Shown here: piece after piece, positions 1-7,479 of the stretch
Layout of the letters: each line of letters begins with the position of its first letter
Numbering within the stretch: position 1 is the stretch's first letter
From: an uncultured Gammaproteobacteria bacterium
Lineage (GTDB): Bacteria; Pseudomonadota; Gammaproteobacteria; Arenicellales; Poriferihabitantaceae
Assembly: GCA_938021685.1 (NCBI GenBank)
Contig: CALIFM010000188.1
Span: 1 to 13,813, forward strand
Length of the DNA: 13,813 nt
Direction: 5' to 3'
Notes under the pieces: model-generated
Database searches by the model: none
What the model saw: only the letters and a program-made list of their open reading frames with translations
What the model was told of the DNA's origin: nothing
Position numbers and translations under genes: made by a program

Positions 1-26
1 TGCTTTGGAAATAATAAGCGTTGGAT

Positions 27-731
27 TTAGGGCTTAACCGTATTAAAACCTAAAATCTCCCAAGACTGCATGCCGTCGCGATACCACTTTATTTTGTCTG
101 CAGGGTAACCAAACTTTAACAAAGATTTGATACTTGCTGGCGATTGGCCGCACCACATGCCGTTACAAAATAGCACCAGTGTTTTGGCATTAGAATAGTC
201 AAAAACATCGGACACTGTGCCGCCAACAATGGCTTCGTCCACTTCGATTTCATCCACTTCGCCTTTGAGCTTAACCCCAAAGCGCTCTGTCATGACATCC
301 ATGATGCCTTGCGTGGTGGCGCCCTTGGCTGGGGTGAGTTCAGTCCATGACACATTAACAGCGCCGGGAATAGTGCCTTTGGCGACCCAATCAGGGGTGC
401 GTGAATCGGCCAGTAAAATGCTACTGTCACCCGCGTGCATTTTTTCGATGTAAGCTAGTAGTTCTAGTTCACCCAAGGTTTCGACACCTTCAGCGATGGT
501 CATCGGCTGAATGCAAAAGGGTGGGCAAGCGCGTGATGTCTTAGCAAACGCCGGATTGACGGTGTTGCCATTATCTTGATTGCGCATGATCTTCACCATT
601 GCACCGTTGTGCATTATATCTACAGACATCAGATCAGGGCTGATGCCAACGGGTTTGGCTTCGTCTGCGTGGGCAGTAGTGATCGCGGATGCAAGCACTG
701 TAGCTAGTAAAGCATGTTTGATAGGTTTCAT
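27..731 (-). CDS. Exported rhodanese-like domain protein
   Basis: A 234-residue protein with a cleavable signal peptide (MKPIKHALLATVLASAITTA, predicted cut after AHA at residue 22), so it should act in the periplasm. The C-terminal half looks like a single rhodanese domain. It has a DSRTPDWVAKGTIPGAVNV stretch at about 109-127, and an active-site-like loop CNGMWCGQS that puts the candidate catalytic cysteine at C189 with a second cysteine at C194. Between the signal peptide and this domain lies a CPPFC pair (C69, C73) in a segment of unknown role. Rhodanese domains usually transfer sulfane sulfur through a cysteine persulfide; the substrate here is unknown. The start is well supported by a strong Shine-Dalgarno sequence (GAGGAGG, nine bases upstream). 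It lies 79 bases downstream of the 77-residue gene and is probably co-transcribed with it. The family call is fairly secure, the function is not. Confidence 0.82.
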   Translation of the reverse strand: MKPIKHALLATVLASAITTAHADEAKPVGISPDLMSVDIMHNGAMVKIMRNQDNGNTVNPAFAKTSRACPPFCIQPMTIAEGVETLGELELLAYIEKMHAGDSSILLADSRTPDWVAKGTIPGAVNVSWTELTPAKGATTQGIMDVMTERFGVKLKGEVDEIEVDEAIVGGTVSDVFDYSNAKTLVLFCNGMWCGQSPASIKSLLKFGYPADKIKWYRDGMQSWEILGFNTVKP

Positions 732-810
732 GTCAATATCCTCCTCGTGGGTTTTTAATTTGTAATAACTATTAATTTAACGGGCCATGGTTACAACTAC
801 CAGCAAGGGT

Positions 811-1044
811 TTAGCAATCAGGTTCATCCTCGCCTTCTTCATCTTCCTCAGGTACTTCTTGTGGGACTGGTTGCTCGGCTTCGCCAATAGCATGGGCACT
901 TTGCAGTAACCATAATGGTCTGTCTGAATTATTCAGCAGAGCAGTCGTGCTGACGATCATTAGACATGTTGCGGTTATTCCTCCGAGCATAAGTTTGCTG
1001 GGTTGAGTGCGATCAGGCCAAAATGATGTGCTCCGATGTTGCAT
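811..1044 (-). CDS. Small membrane-anchored or exported protein, unknown function
   Basis: I do not recognise this 77-residue protein. Residues 1-17 are basic and polar. Residues 18-37 form one hydrophobic segment that could be a membrane anchor or an uncleaved signal. After a short stretch containing RPLWLLQSAHAIG, the last 25 or so residues are strongly acidic and proline-containing, ending EDEEGEDEPDC with a terminal cysteine. The ribosome binding site is weak. Support for it being real comes from the membrane-plus-tail layout, a candidate extended -10 promoter about 90 bases upstream, and its position just before the rhodanese gene on the same strand. A metal-binding or interaction role for the acidic tail is only a guess. 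It could still be a chance reading frame. Confidence 0.5.
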   Translation of the reverse strand: MQHRSTSFWPDRTQPSKLMLGGITATCLMIVSTTALLNNSDRPLWLLQSAHAIGEAEQPVPQEVPEEDEEGEDEPDC

Positions 1045-1131
1045 TCTTGGCTATATCCGTCTGGTTTTTACCTTGTATATTATTTGTTTTTTAATATAGC
1101 TTCTAACGAGAGCTAGGTACAGTTACATAAA

Positions 1132-1140
1132 GTTATAGCA
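1132..1140 (-). promoter_or_regulatory. Candidate extended -10 promoter for the 77-aa gene and rhodanese gene
   Basis: On the minus strand the sequence reads TGCTATAAC, an extended -10 box (TGn then TATAAC, 5 of 6 matches to TATAAT). I see no good -35 hexamer at 16-18 bases. It lies in the 247-base gap between the hydrolase gene and the 77-residue gene. This gap otherwise holds only AT-rich sequence with no recognisable RNA gene or convincing terminator. Confidence 0.35.
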
Positions 1141-1291
1141 AAGCTATCTAACTAGTTATCTCGCAGGGTTTGCCTTAGCGCCATTAAAGTCATTTTAAGG
1201 TTTGCCGTATTGAACAATGAGTGCCAATGAAGTGATGCTAATACAGCTTTATAGCTATGCTTGTTTAGATTGTCGTTATCACGCAGCAAAA

Positions 1292-1996
1292 TCACTTTAA
1301 AAAATCCTGCGCTTGCTCATGGCTAACGGCCTCATAGGGGCTGCTTCGTACCTGACCATGCAGTTGCATACGAAAACGTACAAAATCTTCGCGTTCATGG
1401 AAATGCAAAAATGGGTTGCCTTCGCTTTGCTCGTGCAAGGTGCAACTTTGTTTCACCGCATAATTATGCCCAGGGCGAACCAAAGTGTTGGCGGGTAAGT
1501 CGGTATGGATTTTCCTGAGGGTATCAAACATCTCATTTGGGTCACCGCCGTGCATGTCGCAGCGGCCACAGCCAAACACAAATAAGGTGTCGCCGGTTAA
1601 TAGCTCATCACCTACGTGATAACAGGCTGAGCCTGGTGTGTGGCCCGGCGTGTGTAGCATTTTGATGGCAGTTTCACCCAGTTTTAATACGTCTCCGCCG
1701 TGATGCAGCTTAGCATCTAAATTAGCGCCCCAATGCTTGGTTTCGGCCTGCAGCAAGTGCACTTGCGCATCATATTCATCCAACACACCGTTGATGCCAT
1801 TGATATGGTCATCATGCGAATGAGTTAGTAAGATGTCACTGATGTGCAGGCCACGCGCTTTGGCAAGCTCAGTGATAGCGGCCACATCCCAAGCAGGATC
1901 AACTACTGCACATTGCTTGGTGGCAGGGTCTTCGATTAAATAAATAAAGTTTTCCATAGGGCCCAATTCAAGGGCGTGGATGATGGCTGGCTGCAT
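1292..1996 (-). CDS. Metallo-beta-lactamase-fold hydrolase, glyoxalase II-like
   Basis: A 234-residue cytoplasmic protein with all the metal-binding landmarks of the fold. These are THSHDDH (H59, H61, D62, H64), TPGHTPGS (H119), GDTLF (D136) and RPGHNY (H177), which together should hold two metal ions. The segment GCGRCDMHGG followed by the LPANTLVRPGHNYA region, and a late NPFLHFHERE stretch, resemble hydroxyacylglutathione hydrolase (GloB). The canonical persulfide-dioxygenase (ETHE1) signature GRTDF is not present. The likely reaction is thioester hydrolysis such as S-lactoylglutathione, but this family is often misassigned and the true substrate is open. The gene follows guaD by 85 bases and has its own extended -10 element in that gap, so it is probably a separate unit and need not act in purine catabolism. 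The Shine-Dalgarno sequence is weak. Confidence 0.85.
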   Translation of the reverse strand: MQPAIIHALELGPMENFIYLIEDPATKQCAVVDPAWDVAAITELAKARGLHISDILLTHSHDDHINGINGVLDEYDAQVHLLQAETKHWGANLDAKLHHGGDVLKLGETAIKMLHTPGHTPGSACYHVGDELLTGDTLFVFGCGRCDMHGGDPNEMFDTLRKIHTDLPANTLVRPGHNYAVKQSCTLHEQSEGNPFLHFHEREDFVRFRMQLHGQVRSSPYEAVSHEQAQDFLK

Positions 1997-2028
1997 AATC
2001 TAATTTGAGGTTGTTGGCTTTTAATTAC

Positions 2029-2037
2029 ATTATAGCA
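2029..2037 (-). promoter_or_regulatory. Extended -10 promoter for the MBL-fold hydrolase gene
   Basis: The minus strand reads TGCTATAAT, a perfect TATAAT box with the TGn extension, about 33 bases before the hydrolase start codon. No good -35 hexamer is visible at the usual spacing, as is common for extended -10 promoters. It suggests the hydrolase is transcribed independently of the purine operon that ends 45 bases upstream. Confidence 0.55.
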
Positions 2038-2081
2038 GCGCAGGGAAAATGAAATGTAGGCCGGTTATTCGATGTTGTTGT

Positions 2082-3431
2082 TTAGTTCTGGGTGTGTTTT
2101 AAATAAGCACATTCACCCATAATATAACTGGCATGAACAGCGCGGTCATCGCCTAAAATCATCATTGCAAATAGCTTTTCTTGTAGGGTTTGGCTGGTCG
2201 CAATACGGCGCTTGGTTAGCGGCGTTGCGGCATAGTCAATCACTGCAAAATCAGCTTCTTTGCCTGGCTCAAAATTGCCGACGTAATCATCAAGATAAAG
2301 TGCCTTAGCATTCCCCAAAGTGGCCAAGTAGAACGCTTGATAGGGCGAGAGTTGCTGGCCCAACATTTGCTGCACTTTGTAGGCTTCGCTCAAGGTTTGT
2401 AGCAAGCTAAAACTGGTGCCGCCGCCCACGTCAGTGGCAATGCCAACACGAATGCCTTGTTCAAGTGCCTGCTTGCAATTGAATAAACCACTGCCTAAAA
2501 AGGTGTTGGAGGTGGGGCAAAAAGCAATGGCTGCGCCAGTGGTGGCCATGCGCCTAAGGTCAGCATCATCAAGATGAATGCAATGGGCATATACCGAGCG
2601 TTCACGCAGCAAACCATAATGGTCATATACATCCAAATAGCTGCGATGTTGTGGAAATAATTTTTTTACCCAAGTAATTTCCTCTTCGTTTTCAGCTAGA
2701 TGTGTATGGATATAAGCATCAGGGTGTTCTTTAGTAAGTTTTGTCACCATCTCTAACTGTACTTCGCTGGAGGTCGGAGCAAAGCGTGGGGTGATCGCAT
2801 AATGCAAACGATCAGTCTTGTGCCACTTCTCAATCAGCGCAGCACTTTCAGTGTATGATGACTTTGGGGTGTCCAACAGTTTTTTAGGTGCATGCCTGTC
2901 CATCATCATCTTGCCAGCCAGAAGGCGCATATTGCGTTTTTGTGCAACTTCAAAAATTGCATCCACGCTGCTGGGGTGAGTAGTTGCTAATACCAGCGCG
3001 GTGGTGGTGCCGTTGCGCAGCAGCTCGGCAGTAAAAAATTCGGCCACTTCTTTGGCGTGTTGTTCATTGCCAAACTGCTGCTCAGCCGGGAAGGTATACG
3101 TGTTCAACCAGTGCAACAAATCCTCACCGTAAGAGGCAATCACATCGGTTTGCGGATAGTGTGTATGGGTATCAATTAAGCCAGGGATAATAAGTTTGCC
3201 CGAATAATCTGTCACCTCAAGCTCGCTAGGTAATGTGGGCAGTAAGTCATCGGCGTAGCCTATTTGTGTGACTAGGCCGTTCTCCACTAGTAGCAGGCCG
3301 TCTTCAAAATATTCAATTGCATCGGCGTCACCTTGGTGTCCCGGATCACGCAGGCAGTGAAACAGGCTGGCGCGAAAGGCTTGTAATGGTGCGCAGCGTG
3401 AATTTAGTGAAATATGGTTTGCTTGGCTCAT
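2082..3431 (-). CDS. guaD: Guanine deaminase
   Basis: Hydrolyses guanine to xanthine and ammonia in the cytoplasm, feeding the xanthine dehydrogenase of the same operon. It belongs to the amidohydrolase superfamily with one catalytic zinc. Visible ligand motifs are IDTHTHYPQ (H89, H91), HTHLAENEEE (H244, E247), YAHCIHL (H283) and IATDVGGGTSFS (D334). The spacing matches my recollection of the human enzyme. I chose the ATG at 3431, giving 449 residues. It overlaps the uraD stop as ATGA and has a GGAG Shine-Dalgarno sequence six bases upstream. The longer frame would start at a GTG at 3443 and add four residues, but that GTG lies next to the ribosome binding site itself. This is the last gene of the operon, and translational coupling to uraD is likely. 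The frame is intact and full length. Confidence 0.95.
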   Translation of the reverse strand: MSQANHISLNSRCAPLQAFRASLFHCLRDPGHQGDADAIEYFEDGLLLVENGLVTQIGYADDLLPTLPSELEVTDYSGKLIIPGLIDTHTHYPQTDVIASYGEDLLHWLNTYTFPAEQQFGNEQHAKEVAEFFTAELLRNGTTTALVLATTHPSSVDAIFEVAQKRNMRLLAGKMMMDRHAPKKLLDTPKSSYTESAALIEKWHKTDRLHYAITPRFAPTSSEVQLEMVTKLTKEHPDAYIHTHLAENEEEITWVKKLFPQHRSYLDVYDHYGLLRERSVYAHCIHLDDADLRRMATTGAAIAFCPTSNTFLGSGLFNCKQALEQGIRVGIATDVGGGTSFSLLQTLSEAYKVQQMLGQQLSPYQAFYLATLGNAKALYLDDYVGNFEPGKEADFAVIDYAATPLTKRRIATSQTLQEKLFAMMILGDDRAVHASYIMGECAYLKHTQN

Positions 3432-3967
3432 ACGGTGCTCCACTGCTCACTGATGACTTGCAAACGAAAGCGCGCAATGTGATGAATTTGCCGTATAGCC
3501 TCGGCAAACTCGGTGGCATAATCATTTTCAAGGCGCTTGTTAAACGCCGCCAAGATTAAATGTCGGTTGCTGTTCTTCACCGCCATAATAAAGGGGAAGC
3601 CAAATTTCTGTTTATATCTATCATTGTACTGCCCAAATTGCGTAAATTCCTCTGCGCTGCATTGATCAATCCCTGCGCTGCTTTGCTCATCGTTGGAGGC
3701 ATTGGTCAGCTCTCCGCGCTGCGCGGCGCGTCCAGCCAAATCGGGATGGGCTTTAATCAGTGTCAATTGAGCTTCGTCACCTGCCTCGTCCACTATACGT
3801 GCCAAACTAGCTGCCAGTTCATCAAGGGTTTCATGCTGTACGTTGAGCCCTGCATCCCATGCGCGTTCAGCTACCCACGGGCTGTGTTCATACACTTCGC
3901 TAAATTTTGCCACAAACCCATTGCGGCTTAGGGCGCTTAGGCCAGAAAACGTAGGGTTGCTGCTCAT
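3428..3967 (-). CDS. uraD: 2-oxo-4-hydroxy-4-carboxy-5-ureidoimidazoline (OHCU) decarboxylase
   Basis: Decarboxylates OHCU, the product of UraH, to (S)-allantoin; it is the last step encoded here. Family marks are IKAHPDLAGR with the catalytic histidine H74, NDEQSSAG (E94, Q95) and KFGFPFI (about 121-127). A frame open to 3997 would give 189 residues with an arginine-rich extra N-terminus. I prefer the ATG at 3967 (179 residues), because the puuD stop and this start share bases as ATGA. The added residues would lie inside the puuD coding sequence and do not look like family sequence. An AAGG lies upstream but is too far for an ideal ribosome binding site, so translation probably depends on coupling to puuD. 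Confidence 0.93.
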   Translation of the reverse strand: MSSNPTFSGLSALSRNGFVAKFSEVYEHSPWVAERAWDAGLNVQHETLDELAASLARIVDEAGDEAQLTLIKAHPDLAGRAAQRGELTNASNDEQSSAGIDQCSAEEFTQFGQYNDRYKQKFGFPFIMAVKNSNRHLILAAFNKRLENDYATEFAEAIRQIHHIARFRLQVISEQWSTV

Positions 3968-5166
3968 GGCTGGACGGCAGCGCCTTGCGCAAACCATTGT
4001 TCCAGTACCTCACGTTCGGCATCCGTCATTTGGCTTAAATTACCAATCGGCATGGCACGGCTTAGTACGGATTGTTGATGAATAGCCTCAGCTTGGCTGC
4101 TAATTTGCGCAGGTGTTTCCAGCAATATGCCTTTGGGCGGTGCACTAAAGCCTGCTTGGGTCGGTGCGGCCGCATGGCAGCTAGCGCAGCGAGTTTGGAT
4201 AATATTCTGTACTTGATTAAATGGTGCCGAAGCGGCGTAGGTCGTTGCTGTGGTGGCTGGTTTAGGTGCAATCAACCAAGCCAACGTTGCCAATGTGGCA
4301 ATAGCCGCGGCCAGCACTGGCCATTTGGCTTTGCCAAAGTGGCGCTGTACAAAATAAATGCGAATTAAGCCGCCTGCTGCACATAGACCAATCAGTACCA
4401 GCCAGTTTAAAGTATGGCTGTAAGTCATGGCATAATGATTGCTCACCATCACCAGTAGCACTGGCAAAGTAAAAAAAGTGTTATGTACCGAACGCTGCCT
4501 GCCGCGTAAGCCATGAATGGGATCAGGTTGCTGCCCTGTGCTGGCGGCAGCCACCATCGCCTTTTGTCCAGGGATAATCACGAAGAACACATTGGCCACC
4601 ATAATTGTGCCCAGCACTGCGCCAAAATGGATAAATGCAGCGCGCCCACTAAACACTTGGCATAAGCCATAAGCAAGGATGCACGTCAGTAGGGCGATCA
4701 GCGTTGCCAGTATCGTATCGTTCTTACCTAGCGGTGAACGGCATAAGCCATCGTAAATCAACCATCCACCTACAATGCAGGCTATGCCAATGCTAATGGC
4801 TGCAGCTTGGCTCAGCGCCATCACATTGGAGTCGAGGGTATAAACCTGCGCACCATACCAATACATGAGTGCAAGCAAGAAAATGCCCGACAGCCACGTG
4901 CTGTAGGCCTCCCATTTAAACCAATGTAAGGTGCTTGGTAGGGCAGGTGGTGCCAGCTTGTATTTCTGTGCATGATAAAATCCACCGCCGTGCACGGCCC
5001 ATAATTCGCCGCCCACGCCGCCGTCGGCATCTTGTTGCTTTTTCGGCGCTTGCAGGTGGTTGTCTAGCCACACAAAGTAAAACGAAGCACCAATCCATGC
5101 CACACCCGTGATGATGTGCAGCCAGCGCAGCAGTAGGTTTAGCCATTCGACCAGATAAGCTTCCAT
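3964..5166 (-). CDS. puuD: Urate hydroxylase, membrane protein with C-terminal cytochrome c domain
   Basis: Oxidises urate to 5-hydroxyisourate. Residues 1-300 form the membrane domain, with hydrophobic segments near 12-34, 85-105, 118-138, 150-170, 178-200, 230-247, 253-272 and 283-300. An N-terminal RWLHIITGVAWIGASF stretch is typical of the urate oxidase N-domain family. After a short linker, residues 315-400 form a cytochrome c domain with a CASCH heme c motif (C327, C330, H331) and a likely axial methionine in RAMPIGN (M372). In the PuuD family this arrangement is thought to pass electrons to the respiratory chain rather than to make hydrogen peroxide as soluble uricase does. The start lies 9 bases after the xdhB stop with a weak ribosome binding site. 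The protein is full length (400 residues) with both domains intact. The acceptor cytochrome is not known from this window. Confidence 0.93.
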   Translation of the reverse strand: MEAYLVEWLNLLLRWLHIITGVAWIGASFYFVWLDNHLQAPKKQQDADGGVGGELWAVHGGGFYHAQKYKLAPPALPSTLHWFKWEAYSTWLSGIFLLALMYWYGAQVYTLDSNVMALSQAAAISIGIACIVGGWLIYDGLCRSPLGKNDTILATLIALLTCILAYGLCQVFSGRAAFIHFGAVLGTIMVANVFFVIIPGQKAMVAAASTGQQPDPIHGLRGRQRSVHNTFFTLPVLLVMVSNHYAMTYSHTLNWLVLIGLCAAGGLIRIYFVQRHFGKAKWPVLAAAIATLATLAWLIAPKPATTATTYAASAPFNQVQNIIQTRCASCHAAAPTQAGFSAPPKGILLETPAQISSQAEAIHQQSVLSRAMPIGNLSQMTDAEREVLEQWFAQGAAVQP

Positions 5167-5175
5167 CTTAGTTCA

Positions 5176-7479
5176 CTATGGTGACGCTTGACTGCGTGCT
5201 TGTGTCACCGCATTCAAAATGCGCTCGGGTGTTGCAGGGGCATCTAGCGGTGGGTTTATCTCATAATTGCTCACGCTGGCGATGGCATCACGGATAGCAA
5301 AAAACACTGAAAAGGCCAGTAACAAGGGCGGTTCGCCCACGGCCTTGGAACGCATTATAGTTGGTTCGCGGTTACTGTTTTCAAATAGCTGCACATTAAA
5401 AATTTCAGGGCAATCGTTCACAGCCGGTATCTTATAGGTGGACGGTGCGTGCGTCATTAGCTTCCCACGCGCATCCCACACTAACTCTTCGGTGGTCAAC
5501 CAGCCCACGCCTTGAATAAAACCGCCTTCCACTTGGCCTATGTCAATAGCTGGATTTAAAGCTTCACCAGCATCATGTAATAGATCGGTGCGCAGTAATT
5601 TAAATTCGCCAGTTAGGGTATCTACTAGTACCTCTGATACCGATGCACCATAGGCAAAATAATAAAATGGATTGCCTTTCATGGCATCCTTATCCCAGTT
5701 TAATTTGGGCGTTTTGTAAAAGCCATCCGCCCATAATTGCACCCGCTGTTCATAAGCCAGTTGCACTAATTCGCTAAAAGCCCAGTGATCCGCGTTGCAC
5801 TGTACCGTATCGTCAGCAAAAATAACCTCAGCTTGGCTATCGTTAACTAATGTTCTCGCCACTTTGATCAAGCGCTGCTTAATACTGTGCGCAGCCTTCA
5901 TCGCGGCCATGGCATTTAAATCCGCACCTGTGGAGGCTGCTGTGGCTGAAGTGTTGGCAACTTTATCAGTGCGTGTGGCAGTGGCTTTAACATGCGTAAG
6001 CGATAGACCCAACTCATTCGCAACCACTTGCGCTATTTTGGTGTGCAGACCTTGCCCCATCTCGGTGCCGCCGTGATTCACCAACACACTACCATCGAGA
6101 TATACATGCACCAAAGCACCCGCCTGATTAAGGTGTACCACGTTGAACGAAATACCAAATTTAAGCGGCGTGAGCGCCAGCCCTTTTTTCAGCACAGGGC
6201 TGCTTTGATTGAATGTTTTGATCTCTACTTGGCGCTTTGCATAATCACTGCTTACTTCTAGTTCTGCTACTAATTCGTGAATCACATTGTCACGCACTAC
6301 TTGATCATAGGGGGTGACGTTACGGGTAGTTTTTCCGTAAAAATTACGTTTACGAATAGTCAGCGGATCTTCGCCGAGCTCACGTGCAATGTTATCCATA
6401 ATCATTTCAATCGCCAGCGCACCTTGTGGGCCGCCAAAGCCCCGAAATGCGGTGGCCGACTGGGTGTTGGTTTGCCCGCAGCTAGCCTTGATTTGTGCAT
6501 CGCTTAGATAGTAGGCATTATCAAAATGGCATACTGCACGCGCGGCCACGGGGGGCGATAAGTCGGTGGAAAATCCCGCGCGTAGTACCATGTTCACGGC
6601 CGCAGCTACAATCCGACCATGTTTGTCATAGCCCACGTCGTAATCGTAATAAAAGCAATGCCGCTTGCCAGTGATCATCATGTCGTCATCACGGTCTAGT
6701 CGCAATTTAATTGGCCGTTGTAATTGCTGCGCGCAAACGCTAGCAATGCAAGCAAAAATAGCCGATTGCGATTCCTTGCCGCCAAAGCCGCCACCCATGC
6801 GGCGTATTTCTACTGTGATCTGATGTTTGTTTAACTTCAGTGCCTGTGCCACCAAATGTTGCATCTCGCTAGGGTGTTGGGTAGAGCAATACAAGTGCAG
6901 GCCATTGTCTTCTTGTGGAATAGCATAGGAAATTTGCCCCTCGAGATAAAACTGCTCTTGCCCGCCTACTTTCAGCGTGCCTTGCAAACGGTGCGGTGCA
7001 GTTTCTAATTTTTTAGCTGGCTCGCCTTGCACACACTGCATTGGCGGCACAACAAAATGTTGCTGTGCTTGTGCTTCTTCAGGGGTGAATAGAGCGGGCA
7101 AGGGGGTGTAATCAATCTTCGCCTTGTGTGTGGCCATTCGTGCCTGTTCTAAGGTATGAGCTACCACTGCAAAAATTGGTTGGCCGATGTATTGTACTAA
7201 GCCGTCTGCCAGGATAGGATCATCTTGGTTAATTGGGCCGCAGTCATTGATTCCAGTGATGTCGCCTGCCTGCAGCACGGCTACTACGCCTTCACTAGCA
7301 GTGACTTGGCTTAAGTCAATAGTGTTGATGATCGCATGTGCTTGCTCACTTAGCCCTAGCGCAGCGTGCAGCGTGCCACTTAGCTCAAGCAGATCGTCGA
7401 TATATGTTGCCTCGCCGCTGGTATGTAGCGCGGCGGATTCATGCGGCGCAGCGTGCGATAGCGATTGCTCGGTGCTCAC
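5176..7479 (-). CDS. xdhB: Xanthine dehydrogenase, molybdopterin-binding large subunit
   Basis: The molybdenum-cofactor subunit (767 residues) that hydroxylates hypoxanthine and xanthine to urate, working with XdhA. Motifs in order are RRMGGGFGGKES (E236, purine-contacting glutamate), TAFRGFGGPQ (R346, substrate-orienting arginine), GGTEMGQGLHTK (about 470-481, cofactor binding) and SKAVGEPPLLLA with the catalytic base E716. These point to xanthine dehydrogenase rather than CO dehydrogenase or aldehyde oxidoreductase. The start is GTG at 7479, overlapping the xdhA stop as GTGA, with a good GAGG Shine-Dalgarno sequence seven bases upstream. The length is normal for bacterial XdhB and no frameshift is seen. 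Cofactor sulfuration normally needs XdhC, which is not in this window. Confidence 0.96.
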   Translation of the reverse strand: MSTEQSLSHAAPHESAALHTSGEATYIDDLLELSGTLHAALGLSEQAHAIINTIDLSQVTASEGVVAVLQAGDITGINDCGPINQDDPILADGLVQYIGQPIFAVVAHTLEQARMATHKAKIDYTPLPALFTPEEAQAQQHFVVPPMQCVQGEPAKKLETAPHRLQGTLKVGGQEQFYLEGQISYAIPQEDNGLHLYCSTQHPSEMQHLVAQALKLNKHQITVEIRRMGGGFGGKESQSAIFACIASVCAQQLQRPIKLRLDRDDDMMITGKRHCFYYDYDVGYDKHGRIVAAAVNMVLRAGFSTDLSPPVAARAVCHFDNAYYLSDAQIKASCGQTNTQSATAFRGFGGPQGALAIEMIMDNIARELGEDPLTIRKRNFYGKTTRNVTPYDQVVRDNVIHELVAELEVSSDYAKRQVEIKTFNQSSPVLKKGLALTPLKFGISFNVVHLNQAGALVHVYLDGSVLVNHGGTEMGQGLHTKIAQVVANELGLSLTHVKATATRTDKVANTSATAASTGADLNAMAAMKAAHSIKQRLIKVARTLVNDSQAEVIFADDTVQCNADHWAFSELVQLAYEQRVQLWADGFYKTPKLNWDKDAMKGNPFYYFAYGASVSEVLVDTLTGEFKLLRTDLLHDAGEALNPAIDIGQVEGGFIQGVGWLTTEELVWDARGKLMTHAPSTYKIPAVNDCPEIFNVQLFENSNREPTIMRSKAVGEPPLLLAFSVFFAIRDAIASVSNYEINPPLDAPATPERILNAVTQARSQASP

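Noticed and set aside
1292..1996. Hydrolase as an ETHE1-type persulfide dioxygenase acting with the nearby rhodanese
   Set aside because: It lacks the ETHE1 GRTDF-type signature and has the GloB-like GCGRC and NPFL segments. The rhodanese lies two genes away behind another promoter.
3428..3997. Longer UraD with ten extra N-terminal residues
   Set aside because: The ATGA overlap with puuD gives a better start at 3967. The extension is arginine-rich and lies within the puuD coding sequence.
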